Of a DNA stretch of 64,000 nt, positions 49,046 to 58,193 are shown piece by piece (the first letter of the stretch is position 1; each line of letters opens with the position of its first letter). The stretch is taken from assembly GCA_009859145.1 (NCBI GenBank), contig VRVR01000002.1, forward strand, positions 372,001-436,000, given 5' to 3'. The position numbers were made by a program, and so were the translations under genes. Below the pieces are notes generated by a model. That model worked only from the letters and a program-made list of their open reading frames with translations. It made no database searches and had not been told where the DNA came from. The DNA comes from Andalucia godoyi. Lineage: Eukaryota; Discoba; Jakobea; Jakobida; Andaluciidae.

Positions 49046-52000
49046 CTAGTCAATCGCTACATAACGCCGAACGTCTTCCTTGGATACGATATCCCACTGG
49101 GATGCAACGTCTGGTTCGTTACCGTCCTTGGTGGCGAGAGTGGAAGCACGGATAAACTCATCGAGCTTGCGCTGCGCCCGGTCAAGCTGCAGCTTGTGCA
49201 GTCCGCGGGCCATCGTCTTTAAATACAGCGCAAGCAATTTGACAGCAGTCTCCTTGGTCGACAGTTGGGGGTGCTTGAGACCGCCGTGTTGACGGAACAG
49301 TTCAGACACGTACAGCATTCCCTTTGAAACGGTTTCATTGACCCCCGCAATATCCAGATAACCCGCAGCGGGAATGGCAGCGGGGTCCATGGGAATTGTT
49401 GGCTGCTTGTCTTCTTCATCATCGAGACCAAGAGCAGACCACGAGGAAACCTTGGCTTGAATGGACGCCGGGAGTTTTCTACCGGCAAACTTCCATGGCT
49501 CCAGCAGAAACTTGCTTCGATCCGCATCGTCTGCAAAAGCAAAGATCTTGCCTTCGTACACGGCAGCGACAGAGAGAGATCCGCGGAGCAGCGACACTGG
49601 AGAGTAGCCGTGCAACGCAAACGACGATCGCTTTGCTGCAGCCAATCTGTTCATGGCAGGGATTGATGGTAGAGACGTTGGCAACGGCTTCATTGCGAGC
49701 GCAGAAACAAGCGCGTGTGCATGATCAAAGAAATACTGCATCTTTTCCGACGACGCTGTGGCAAAGTAGCGTACTCGTTGTGCACCTCCGTCATTGAACG
49801 CAACGTAGAACTCACGGCCAAGGTCCGAGGAACAGTCGACCAACAAGCCATCTCGAATCCAGCTTACAATGCAGTACGATTTCATCGGACTTGCGCTGAT
49901 CGTACGAGTGAACTCGGATGACTTGATCGGGAGCCGATAAATGCTGTACATGCTGTTTGCGTTCTGCTTTGCCGTACGAATGGAATTTCGCAGAGACTCG
50001 CATGAGCTGACAATATCGGATCGAAGTTTCCACAGCTGCGCTCCCTCCGATGATATCTGGTTCACGAATGCCGGGCAGAATACATTGGAAGAACGGAACC
50101 TGCTAGCTCGCAAGGCATGACGACTCTGATCGGCGAGAACCAAGCCAGAAGGAATGAGATAGAACACACAATGAATTCCATATCGTTCATAATCATTGGC
50201 AACCTGCTCCATGTCAAAGTCATCATCAATAAGGAAACCGCGGGAAATGCAATCTGCTTCACAAACCACAGAGTCCAGCAAACGAAGCCACAGATCGGAT
50301 GGAATCACGGCTCCTGTCTTCAGGATCCGCGTCGGCTCGCCTTGCAGGTAATAGAAGTCTTCAAGAATCGAACGGGCCGAAATGTAGCGCAAGCCAAGAC
50401 GATCCGCAACACTCTTCGCAAGAACACGGTCTCCTGAGTGCAGCAAGATTCTGATCGGTTCCGGGTTTGATGTTGTTGAGACGGCTTGGCTCTCGGAAAC
50501 CCTTTCTTTCGTCGAAGAAGCACAGAAATCAAGAATACCAGACTGCAGCCACTGGGAAACATGCGCGTAGAGCACTCCTGTGAGGAGCGTTCCAGGAAAC
50601 TCAACCAGATTGGGGCAGACAGAAGAGAGCTTCTCCTTTCGCTCACTGACCAATCCATTCGACTCCTCAAACGATGCCCGAAACGTCTCGGTCGGATCAG
50701 ACATGGGCTCACCTTCCTCCTCCTCTACTTCCTCGTCACCAGGACGATTCAACTTTGCAAGCCATTCTTTTCCGTCGGGGGTCTTGGTGAATTCATTCTT
50801 CCAACGATCTTGTGCCACGTCATCCGGGCACGTCAAAACCACAGTAGAGTCTGGCACCACACGCAGCTCGTCAACAAGCAAATTGAACACATTTGATGTC
50901 AATAAGTCGGATGAAATGCCGTCCAGAATGTAACCTCCAGAAGCGTACGGTTCCGACGTGAGCAGAGTAGATACCAACATGGCCGTTCTCCGTGCCTGTC
51001 TTTCCACAACAAGTTCCTCCGCTTCCGGCTCCTCTTCAGGCTCGGCCTCCTCCTCACCGTCATCCGCTGGTGGATCTGTACCCTCTGCAACTGCAGCCGC
51101 AGCAGCAGCATCCCTCGCCAACTTTCGCTCATGCGCTCGCTTCTTCTTCTCAACATCCTTGTCCACGTTTCTCATTTCATCCTCCATAATGAAACCATTC
51201 TGAACCCGGCGAATCATCCTTCCGGCCACGGAAGCTGGGTCTTCCATCAACGAATCCAGAAACGCCTGAGAAGCCTCCACAACAGGAACGTGCAGGCGCT
51301 TCTGCAAGCTCTGGGACAATGTGGTTTTGCCAGAGTAACGCGGACCCGCAACCCACAACCGCGGGTGATATTCTTTAGAAGCCGGGGACAAAGCAATGAT
51401 CTGATTCACAAAAGAAAGCGGGGACTGCATAAACGCATTTCGGTTGTCTTCGCTGCGAAACCAAAACATTTGAAATGCGCACTTCGCCGCAATGGACGGT
51501 TTTCCGGGAACAAACATGGAAGGATTCTGAATGAGATCAATCGGATCAAAGATGAATGACGGTCCAAAGGGATACTTTCCGAACTCTCTCCAGTTGACCG
51601 ATTCCATCGCTGCGTCTTCTCCTTCAAGAATCTCCAAGGGAGGATAGAAAGGATCTGCAGCGACGTGGGACGGAAAAGTCAACTTGAATTTAGATTCTTC
51701 ATCTGCTGGAGTCTCGTTCTTCTCTTCCCCTTCTGCGGGGGCGGGCTCTTCCTCTTCTTCCCCATCCTCCTTTGGTGGCACAGGGTACTCAATAATGAAA
51801 TCGGCAAAGTCAGAAATGAGATTCAGCTCCTTGAACGTAGGTGCATACACGATGTACGCAAAAGTAGCGTCCTGGAAAGACGATCCGCTGGGACTGCTTG
51901 ACCATTCTCTGTCAACACGTTCTTTGAGTTGTTCAAATGACTCCTGTTTCACGTGATTCAGAAATGCCGAAACCGAGAGAATAGAAAACAGCGGAAAATG

Positions 52001-53653
52001 ACGCCCAATCTTCTCCGCATCCTCCCTGCTCTTTGCGGCAATAACGCCAAAAGACAGCTCGAGCTTGGGAATCACTTCAAAGACGTTGTGCGGATACTGG
52101 AGAGAAGGATTGAGAACGAATGGCACCTCTCGAGCGTACCGCCTTCCGCAAGACACGAATGCATCTCGATTCTTTTCAGTCGAGAAAAAGAACTGTCGAC
52201 CCCCATGGAATGCAGTGAATTCACGAACGTCTTCTGCCACTCGAGAAATTTCATGGAAGTCAACAAAGGAAACAACGTCGTACGTCACAACTTCCACCGG
52301 TCTGGTGAATGCAGGAGGCTCCTGCCCCTCGGGCACCTGAGGCTCCTCCAGCGTCGGAATACTTGCCTTTGCGAATTTGCCGAGGTAGCAAGAAACCAGT
52401 TTCAGTACTTCGCTGCGTTTCGTATTGCAATTGATGGCGAACCGAAAAGCCTGCGCGTTCACAGGTATATCCAGCTGAGGCTTTTCGAGTTCCTCTTCCG
52501 TTGAAGGCGCAATGATGCTGACAAACTCCTTTGGCTTCGGCTCCTCATCGCCTTCTGCCGCCTCTTCCACCGGCTCCGGATCTTCCTCGATTCCTGCTTG
52601 AAGAGCGGCGATTTTTTCCAGCCTTCTGATTTCCAGTGCAAGGAAATCATCAGGAGAGTATATTTTCCCTGAATTTGCATCCATCTTGACTTCGGAAATG
52701 CGCTTGAGCAAGACCCCTGTCGGGCAATCGAGGTCAATGACGACATTGATCTGAAGTGCAGCAGGCAATGAAGAAAAGTCAAAGCCCTCGGGAAAATCAT
52801 CAATGACGAAGCCGGCATGTTGACTGTGCTTTGAACAAACCTGTGCCGAGAATGCAGCGTACAGCTTCTCTGGAGGAATGAGTGCACCTTTTCGAAGCAA
52901 CCCCGACAGCTCGGGATTCGATGCAATGATGCCTGTCATCGACACCAGCAACACGCCCTTTTCTGCAGCAATGTGAGCAGCAACCGTTGACTTTCCAACA
53001 AGCGGGCGCCCAATGACGATTGCACGCAGGGTTTCCAAAGCATCTGTGGATGTCGTTCGTTGCACCCCTACATGTCTCCTGTACACGCGATTCAGCACAT
53101 GAACCGGTGGTACAACGTAGCGCTTTTCTCTGCATGCAAACCACAGATTCCAGTGGAAACTTCTACTCCAGTCCTCGGTCAGCGCAGGATAGTCAAAGTC
53201 CACATCTGCAACCTTTGCAGTCAATGCAGCAGGCTTCGACGGATCAATTTCCGGAACAGCCGGCACCTCAAACGGGGCATACTTGTAGACAGCCAGTCTA
53301 TCTTCCAGCTGTGCATTCTCTGGATCTTCAAGCAGCTTAGTCGTTGAAGAAATCAGCTTTGGCTTAAAGGTAGCCTTACGCGGCTTCTTCCCAGTGATTT
53401 TGAGAAACAGTTCACTTTGCGAAAGTCCCCAAATGTCGCAAACTCGCGATACATACGCGTCTACATCCTGTGTATGTTCCTCATAGGCTAGCGAGACATC
53501 CAGCAAAGCCTCTGGATCTTGACCTTCTTCAGGAGCAGACTCCGGTGGCGGAATCGGGAACAAAGCAGCTTGGATCCGCAAGAAGAGCCGAGCAAACTCT
53601 TCCTTTGAAATCGTGCCTTTTTTCTTATCTTTTTTCAGTAGCGTAGAAAACAT
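49046..53653 (-). CDS. Giant multi-domain adenylate-kinase-like protein (AK9-type)
   Basis: A 1535-residue protein with repeated adenylate-kinase folds, as in AK9 and related axonemal proteins. The first P-loop GRPLVGKST is at residues 215-223, with a lid/NMP pattern (LLRKGALIPPEKLYAAF, GFVIDDFPEGFDF). The second P-loop AGPRYSGKTTL is near residue 770, followed by a helical Lys/Ala/Glu insert and YILDGISSDLL. A third unit near 1070 (LLHSGDRVLAKSVADRLGLR) has lost the GK(S/T) and is probably inactive, though RGFLIDDDFDM is kept. Acidic linkers rich in Glu/Pro occur between units. Probably supplies or senses nucleotides in flagella. The ATG at 53653 was chosen because the upstream frame is a Val run from a GTT repeat. 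Confidence 0.82.
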   Translation of the reverse strand: MFSTLLKKDKKKGTISKEEFARLFLRIQAALFPIPPPESAPEEGQDPEALLDVSLAYEEHTQDVDAYVSRVCDIWGLSQSELFLKITGKKPRKATFKPKLISSTTKLLEDPENAQLEDRLAVYKYAPFEVPAVPEIDPSKPAALTAKVADVDFDYPALTEDWSRSFHWNLWFACREKRYVVPPVHVLNRVYRRHVGVQRTTSTDALETLRAIVIGRPLVGKSTVAAHIAAEKGVLLVSMTGIIASNPELSGLLRKGALIPPEKLYAAFSAQVCSKHSQHAGFVIDDFPEGFDFSSLPAALQINVVIDLDCPTGVLLKRISEVKMDANSGKIYSPDDFLALEIRRLEKIAALQAGIEEDPEPVEEAAEGDEEPKPKEFVSIIAPSTEEELEKPQLDIPVNAQAFRFAINCNTKRSEVLKLVSCYLGKFAKASIPTLEEPQVPEGQEPPAFTRPVEVVTYDVVSFVDFHEISRVAEDVREFTAFHGGRQFFFSTEKNRDAFVSCGRRYAREVPFVLNPSLQYPHNVFEVIPKLELSFGVIAAKSREDAEKIGRHFPLFSILSVSAFLNHVKQESFEQLKERVDREWSSSPSGSSFQDATFAYIVYAPTFKELNLISDFADFIIEYPVPPKEDGEEEEEPAPAEGEEKNETPADEESKFKLTFPSHVAADPFYPPLEILEGEDAAMESVNWREFGKYPFGPSFIFDPIDLIQNPSMFVPGKPSIAAKCAFQMFWFRSEDNRNAFMQSPLSFVNQIIALSPASKEYHPRLWVAGPRYSGKTTLSQSLQKRLHVPVVEASQAFLDSLMEDPASVAGRMIRRVQNGFIMEDEMRNVDKDVEKKKRAHERKLARDAAAAAAVAEGTDPPADDGEEEAEPEEEPEAEELVVERQARRTAMLVSTLLTSEPYASGGYILDGISSDLLTSNVFNLLVDELRVVPDSTVVLTCPDDVAQDRWKNEFTKTPDGKEWLAKLNRPGDEEVEEEEGEPMSDPTETFRASFEESNGLVSERKEKLSSVCPNLVEFPGTLLTGVLYAHVSQWLQSGILDFCASSTKERVSESQAVSTTSNPEPIRILLHSGDRVLAKSVADRLGLRYISARSILEDFYYLQGEPTRILKTGAVIPSDLWLRLLDSVVCEADCISRGFLIDDDFDMEQVANDYERYGIHCVFYLIPSGLVLADQSRHALRASRFRSSNVFCPAFVNQISSEGAQLWKLRSDIVSSCESLRNSIRTAKQNANSMYSIYRLPIKSSEFTRTISASPMKSYCIVSWIRDGLLVDCSSDLGREFYVAFNDGGAQRVRYFATASSEKMQYFFDHAHALVSALAMKPLPTSLPSIPAMNRLAAAKRSSFALHGYSPVSLLRGSLSVAAVYEGKIFAFADDADRSKFLLEPWKFAGRKLPASIQAKVSSWSALGLDDEEDKQPTIPMDPAAIPAAGYLDIAGVNETVSKGMLYVSELFRQHGGLKHPQLSTKETAVKLLALYLKTMARGLHKLQLDRAQRKLDEFIRASTLATKDGNEPDVASQWDIVSKEDVRRYVAID

Positions 53654-54175
53654 AACACCACAGTGCAAATTTTTTAAATAAAAGACGACGACGACAACAA
53701 CAACAACAACAACAACAACAACAGCAACAACACGGAATCTCCTAGAAGCAAAAAGCAATTTGTATTAATTTCAAAATAATAATAATAATATTGATAATGA
53801 TAATAAAATATTTTCTGAAAAAACAATCGATGATTGTAATCCTTAATTCCATTCATTGTCAAACGATGCAGCGTGAAATTCCCTTGTCAACGGGCAAATC
53901 GTTTTCAAAATGCACGATAGTGATTGCACGATACAGACTTACTTTCTGATAAAAGAGGCGTTTTTTACCTTATTTTGACACACAGGGTTTTTTTGCGTTT
54001 TATTTTGCCGCCCCGCTCAAACTGCCCAGACGACGATAATAGGTTTCCTTCTTGCAATGCAATTGCGCTTGTGATTTTTCTTTCGATTTTTGGTTTATTG
54101 TTTTTGGGGTGTTGCTGGCGTTCCGTTTTTCTTTTACCAGGACAGCGTCTTCTTGTTTTTCCTATAAAGAGAAGA
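53654..54175. other. Divergent promoter region
   Basis: 522 bases with a (CAA)n repeat at 53694-53730, an AAT repeat at about 53774-53790 and T-rich leader sequence before the LRR gene ATG. The in-frame upstream extension of the LRR gene is hydrophobic and lacks an ATG. Confidence 0.5.
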
Positions 54176-56020
54176 ATGTCGCTCGCTGCAGAGTATGAAG
54201 CGCTTGTTGCGATCTATCTTGGGCACTGCGAGCGATTTGGGGCTCCAAAGGGTCTGGATGCTGTGACTGAGTCTCTGATGGTCGGTTCGTTTTCGTTCGG
54301 GTTTGAAAGTTGCGAGATTCCAATGAATCAGCTGCAGAGTCTTTCCGAGTTTGTCAATGATGTTGAAATGTCGTACCGCAGATTAAGGAAGCCAAAGAAG
54401 GACAAGCCGAGTGTGTGGTCTGCAATATGTTTGCGCAGCGTTTCGTTTCTTTCTGCTTGCCCATTCTCGGATTCTCCGTTTGACAATCTTTCTATCATGT
54501 TGCGATGGGTCCAGCATATTGATGTTTCGAATGTTCTTATTGGAAATGAAGGGTGCGCCGACCTCGTCAAAGGATTGTCCAAGAACGAGCACTTGAAGGC
54601 GCTGATGCTGGATCAGTGTGGCATTTCCGATCACGGACTCGATGCACTTGGGACCTTGTTAACACACTCGGTGCATTCCCTTCTGTGCTTCCGATTTGCG
54701 AATTCAGAGTACAAGTCACAGCATGCTGTGCAGGCTAGAAAACGAGGACATGACTTTTCAGTCGACGCATTTCGTGATGCACTCAGCGTTCCCAAGCGCA
54801 GAGCGTGCGAAAACGCCAACTGCACATCTTCCGCTGGGTTTCGTTCCTTGTTGCGCGGGCTTGCGTTCCAAAAAGATTTGCAGTATCTTGATTTTGGAGG
54901 AATCATACTTGGAAAACTGGAGTTTCCGATGATCCCGCATATTTTTGTGGATTCGCTGCAGGTCCTGCATGAGCTGCGAGTGCTCGTGATGCCGAGTGTA
55001 GCACTCAACTCATGGGACCACGTTGACTGGGCAACTGGACTGAACATTATGCACACCTACAATCGAAATCGCGATGTCTTTATTGTGTTTCGAGATATTG
55101 CGCTGTCCTTGTCAGACACTGCCGAGGTTTCTCCGGAAATGCTGGATGGCTCTGCGTTTATCCAACAATCCAGATCGGAGTGGAAGGACAGTGTGTCTGT
55201 GGCACATCCCCACTTTGCGCTGCAGACAGAGTCGTATGCGCGGTCGTTGTCTGATTCCAGTCGCAAGCGAATGACTTCGACTTCTGTCCCGAGTTTGGCA
55301 TCTTGGATTCCTGTGGCGTCGTCTCCAAATCTAAACAAGTTGTACAAGACTTTGGAGTCTCCAAGCTCAAAATCAATGTCGAGCCGCAAAGATATCTCAT
55401 CTTCATCGAGTGTATCGCTTAAGGACACTCTCGCACAGACGTTTGTGAAGAATGCTCCGCAAATGGCGGCAAAGCCCTCGTCCATCCGCAGGCCAAGCAA
55501 TCGGTCTGTTCAGGAATTTATTGACGACTCCGTGGTCAACCTCATTCCACGAGCTCATGACTTGCTGGTCCGTAACAAGGGCGCATGTTTAGCTCAGATT
55601 CCGCAAGACGGCGATGTTTCAGCGCTGCATGATGAACTGGCACGGTTGAATTCTGTTCTCAGCTTGCTGTCGGTGATGCAAAGGGAGTTGATTAATGCGG
55701 AAAAGAAGGCGTCCATGTTTCATTCCAATTCCCTTCGTATCCACGTTACACAGGAGGAATACGAGTGGATCAGTGGTTTGTCCAACGAGTTTCGTCAGCT
55801 GTCGGACACGTGTGCGCAGCGGATTCACGACGTCGAACATGTACAGGGTTCCATTCAAAGGACCATTCGCAAGATATCTTCTTCTTTGAACACCTTCAAG
55901 GCTAGCAGCAACAGCATCTCCAAAAAACGGCCGCAGTCTGCAGTCGTCCGCAAGTCGTCGTTCCAGTCTGGACCGTTGAATGATAACACGTCATTATCAT
56001 GCATACGGAAGAATACATAA
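54176..56020 (+). CDS. Leucine-rich repeat protein, RNI-like, with C-terminal coiled coil
   Basis: A 614-residue protein. About residues 85-260 show ribonuclease-inhibitor-type LRRs (IDVSNVLIGNEGCADLVKGL, LKALMLDQCGISDHGLDALG, LQYLDFGGIILGK, LHELRVLVMPSVAL). A Ser-rich linker and coiled-coil segments (DELARLNSVLSLLSVMQREL, ISGLSNEFRQLSDTCAQRI) follow. The layout recalls centrosomal LRR proteins such as CEP78, but the match is weak and I do not claim orthology. The last 14 codons and the stop (from about 55976) lie in sequence shared with a mobile element, so the natural C-terminus has probably been replaced. The ATG at 54176 follows an open leader without another ATG. Confidence 0.7.
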   Translation: MSLAAEYEALVAIYLGHCERFGAPKGLDAVTESLMVGSFSFGFESCEIPMNQLQSLSEFVNDVEMSYRRLRKPKKDKPSVWSAICLRSVSFLSACPFSDSPFDNLSIMLRWVQHIDVSNVLIGNEGCADLVKGLSKNEHLKALMLDQCGISDHGLDALGTLLTHSVHSLLCFRFANSEYKSQHAVQARKRGHDFSVDAFRDALSVPKRRACENANCTSSAGFRSLLRGLAFQKDLQYLDFGGIILGKLEFPMIPHIFVDSLQVLHELRVLVMPSVALNSWDHVDWATGLNIMHTYNRNRDVFIVFRDIALSLSDTAEVSPEMLDGSAFIQQSRSEWKDSVSVAHPHFALQTESYARSLSDSSRKRMTSTSVPSLASWIPVASSPNLNKLYKTLESPSSKSMSSRKDISSSSSVSLKDTLAQTFVKNAPQMAAKPSSIRRPSNRSVQEFIDDSVVNLIPRAHDLLVRNKGACLAQIPQDGDVSALHDELARLNSVLSLLSVMQRELINAEKKASMFHSNSLRIHVTQEEYEWISGLSNEFRQLSDTCAQRIHDVEHVQGSIQRTIRKISSSLNTFKASSNSISKKRPQSAVVRKSSFQSGPLNDNTSLSCIRKNT

Positions 56021-56469
56021 ACAGACACGGTCAAAAACTGGCCGACACTAGCACGTTTGTTTCACAGGGAATTCATGCTTCCGCACGCACAGGCCCCGCA
56101 TATTCGACACTCTTTAACACAACATCCGTAGCCATCTATCATTCGTTGGTCTCACTTTTTGCACCGTTTGTTCCATAAGGCGACCGAGTATCGCGAGCGC
56201 CATGTTGCCATCGTGACGGAGGAGTGCACGTCCCATACGTGCGGGCGCTGCGGCGAGATCCATGCACGTCGAGGCGGAAGCAAAGTGTTTGCATGTCCCG
56301 CGTGCAGCTCACCGATTGATCGAGATTGGGAACGGAGCGCGGAACATTTATCTGAAGAACGCCGTGAGGCGTGTTGGGGGCCTATCCCCTTCCCGGCAAC
56401 GGGATGCAAGATTGAATATGCACGTCTATTCGTAGATATGCAGCATGTTCAGTGGATAATGTAGGCGTC
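55975..56469 (+). mobile_element. Degenerate Fanzor/TnpB-type element, copy 3 (zinc-ribbon fragment)
   Basis: The left end gttgaatgataacac matches copy 1. It is followed after a short insert by acagacacggtc, tggccgacact, gcacgttt and the shared cgcatattcgacactcttta block. From about 56160 a coding remnant reads FHKATEYRERHVAIVTEE, then TSHTCGRCGEIHARRGGSKV, FACPACSS and PIDRD, then the same extra G as in copies 1 and 2 breaks the frame before NGARNIYLK. Two CX2C pairs form the TnpB/Fanzor zinc ribbon. The 3' non-coding end keeps a hairpin (56420-56441) and ends atgtaggcgtc. N-terminal nuclease parts are deleted. The element starts inside the end of the LRR gene. Confidence 0.85.
56420..56441 (+). 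repeat. Hairpin near the right end of element copy 3
   Basis: An imperfect inverted repeat: GCA, two bases, TCTA, TTCG loop, TAGA, two bases, TGC. It corresponds to the hairpin in copy 1 with changes in the loop and one stem position. Candidate structured part of a guide-RNA end. Confidence 0.55.
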
Positions 56470-56768
56470 GTCCATCGGGAGTGGCGTCAACAGCCTGAAT
56501 GCCTCGTTGGACTATGGCTCTGTCAATCCGAGTCACGACGTCAAGCTGTGAAGGGCTTTGTCCGTGTCCGCATGCTGAACACATTTTCATGGAGGAACTC
56601 GAAAGAGGCACTCTGCCTCTCCTGTCTTAATTTTATCATCATAAAACAACAACAATTTGAATTTTATTCAGGTCCGATGCCGGTTACGATACATGAGGGA
56701 AGACGACAGGGACGGGGAAGACGACAGGGACGGGGACGCCACAGGTGCCCTTTCTTCGCAGGGCCTCG
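56470..56768. other. Intergenic downstream of element copy 3
   Basis: About 300 bases up to the EMC3 stop. Contains a GACAGGGACGGGG(A) direct repeat at about 56705-56738 and no gene. Confidence 0.45.
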
Positions 56769-57563
56769 TTACTGCGTTTTCTTCACTGGCCGAACCTTGA
56801 CGGCCAACAGCGACCTCTCGGCGTCCACAAGCTGCCAATCATGATGGCACAGCTCAAGATATTCTCGTTCGTTCTCAAGCATGGCCTTGACGGATTGCTG
56901 CTGTCCGGGCATTCCCATGCCGGGCATCATCATCATTGGGTTCATCATAGCCTGGCTTGTTTCCGTCGCAAGGTCCTTTGGCGCCGAGAACAGAAGAGTG
57001 ACGATTCCTCTCAGACCATACAGCAGCAAAAAGTACATACTGAGCGACGTAGCATATGAGACATCGAGGCCTGGAAGGTTGATGTCGCGCTGGACAATGG
57101 CTCGGAAGCCCTCCATCAGCGGAAAAGGAAACTTCACAATCACGAATCCGGAGAAAAACGTGGTGAACACGCCCATCATCGCCATGGACGGGATCATTCC
57201 CGTTACGTTTCCCTTCATCATATCACTCATAGAGTTTGGATCCATGAGCGGATTGACCGGTTCCTGCGCACCACGTTCCGTATCATGCAGTCTAGCAACA
57301 AGGTACTCTTTTCTCATTTCAAATGCTTCGCGACGCACAAATTTTCCCGTATCACGCAGTCGCTTGGATTTTCGAATCAGCTCTGCTTGTCGCATTTTGC
57401 TTTCTGTTTCCTGGACGGACTCGTGTGGGCTGCGCTGCCGAGGTGACGACTTTAGATAGTCATCAAGATACTGACGACCTGCCATGAACAGAATCATCAT
57501 CACAATCACCGGTACTAACACCCACGTCCGAATCGCTGGATCCAAATTCAGCTCAGCACTCAT
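56769..57563 (-). CDS. EMC3: ER membrane protein complex subunit 3
   Basis: Core subunit of the ER membrane insertase, distantly related to YidC/Oxa1/Get1. The 264-residue product has the family N-terminus LDPAIRTWVLVPVIVMMILF (first membrane helix) and the basic cytosolic coiled coil (SKMRQAELIRKSKRLRDTGK, FVRREAFEMRKEYL). The Met-rich stretch DPNSMSDMMKGNVTGMIPSM is followed by helices VFTTFFSGFVIVKFPFPLM and ATSLSMYFLLLYGLRGIVTL. The Met/Pro/Gly loop MMMMPGMGMPG near the end is also family-typical. Length is as expected. Divergent from the MST-like kinase. Confidence 0.93.
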   Translation of the reverse strand: MSAELNLDPAIRTWVLVPVIVMMILFMAGRQYLDDYLKSSPRQRSPHESVQETESKMRQAELIRKSKRLRDTGKFVRREAFEMRKEYLVARLHDTERGAQEPVNPLMDPNSMSDMMKGNVTGMIPSMAMMGVFTTFFSGFVIVKFPFPLMEGFRAIVQRDINLPGLDVSYATSLSMYFLLLYGLRGIVTLLFSAPKDLATETSQAMMNPMMMMPGMGMPGQQQSVKAMLENEREYLELCHHDWQLVDAERSLLAVKVRPVKKTQ

Positions 57564-57719
57564 TTCTAAACTCTCCTACTCTCTTACTCTCCAACTCTCA
57601 CACACACACGCACTTTCTCATTGCCGTATTAATATAAAAAAAAAGCCGTACTCGTAAAAGAAAATCAAAATCCAACAAACACTCGATTCCCCCCCCTTTC
57701 AATAAAGAAAAATAAAATA

Positions 57720-57768
57720 ATCAAGCATCAAGAACCAAGCATCAAGCATCAAGAACCAAGCATCAAGA
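57720..57768. repeat. Tandem direct repeat (about 21-base unit)
   Basis: Two and a bit copies of a unit containing CATCAAG and AAGAACCAAG, followed by a second small duplication GCAGTTGATTC/GCAGTTGATGC. Confidence 0.7.
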
Positions 57769-57962
57769 CTGCAGTTGATTCGCAGTTGATGCTACTTGAC
57801 AAGCTCTCTCTTTTTTCTTTTTTAAACAAAATGGCGCTGATTGACCGACTGTTTTCCACACAAAAAAAAAAAGCAAAAGGATGAGAAAAGAAAAGGCAAC
57901 AAAACAAAACCAAAACCCAAAAAGGTTTGTTTCGTTTCATATTGGGTTTTTAGGTTTTGGGT

Positions 57963-58015
57963 TTTCTTTTTTCTTTTTTCTTTTTTCTTTTTTCTTTTTT
58001 CTTTTAATTAAGTCT
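57963..58015. repeat. (TTTTCT)n hexamer array
   Basis: About seven tandem units of TTTTCT/CTTTTTT in the leader of the kinase gene; a long pyrimidine tract. Confidence 0.85.
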
Positions 58016-58193
58016 TTTCTTTTCTTGTTTTTGTTTTGTTTTTTTGATTTGATTTGATATTTATTTGTTATATATATTTTATTTTATTTTGTAGTTCAGC
58101 TTATTACTTTCGCTTCTTTTTTTTCTTTTCCCCCAGGTGTGCCTCTTGTGAAAGGGCTTTTTGGATTGAGTGCTTTGCTGTGTTTTTTGAAGG

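Larger units (their letters stand above)
57564..58193. other. Divergent promoter between EMC3 and the MST-like kinase
   Basis: 630 bases. Holds a tandem duplication based on ATCAAGCATCAAGAACCA at about 57720-57768, a TTTTCT hexamer array at about 57963-58015 and a TATATATATTTTATTTTATTTT stretch near 58070-58090. No gene is seen. Confidence 0.55.

Noticed and set aside
53653-53758. N-terminal extension of the AK9-like protein with a long Val run
   Set aside because: Begins at TTG and is encoded by a GTT/CAA repeat; the ATG at 53653 fits better.
57720-57790. Short spaced direct repeats suggesting a CRISPR-like array
   Set aside because: Only two units, directly tandem without spacers, in a eukaryotic promoter.
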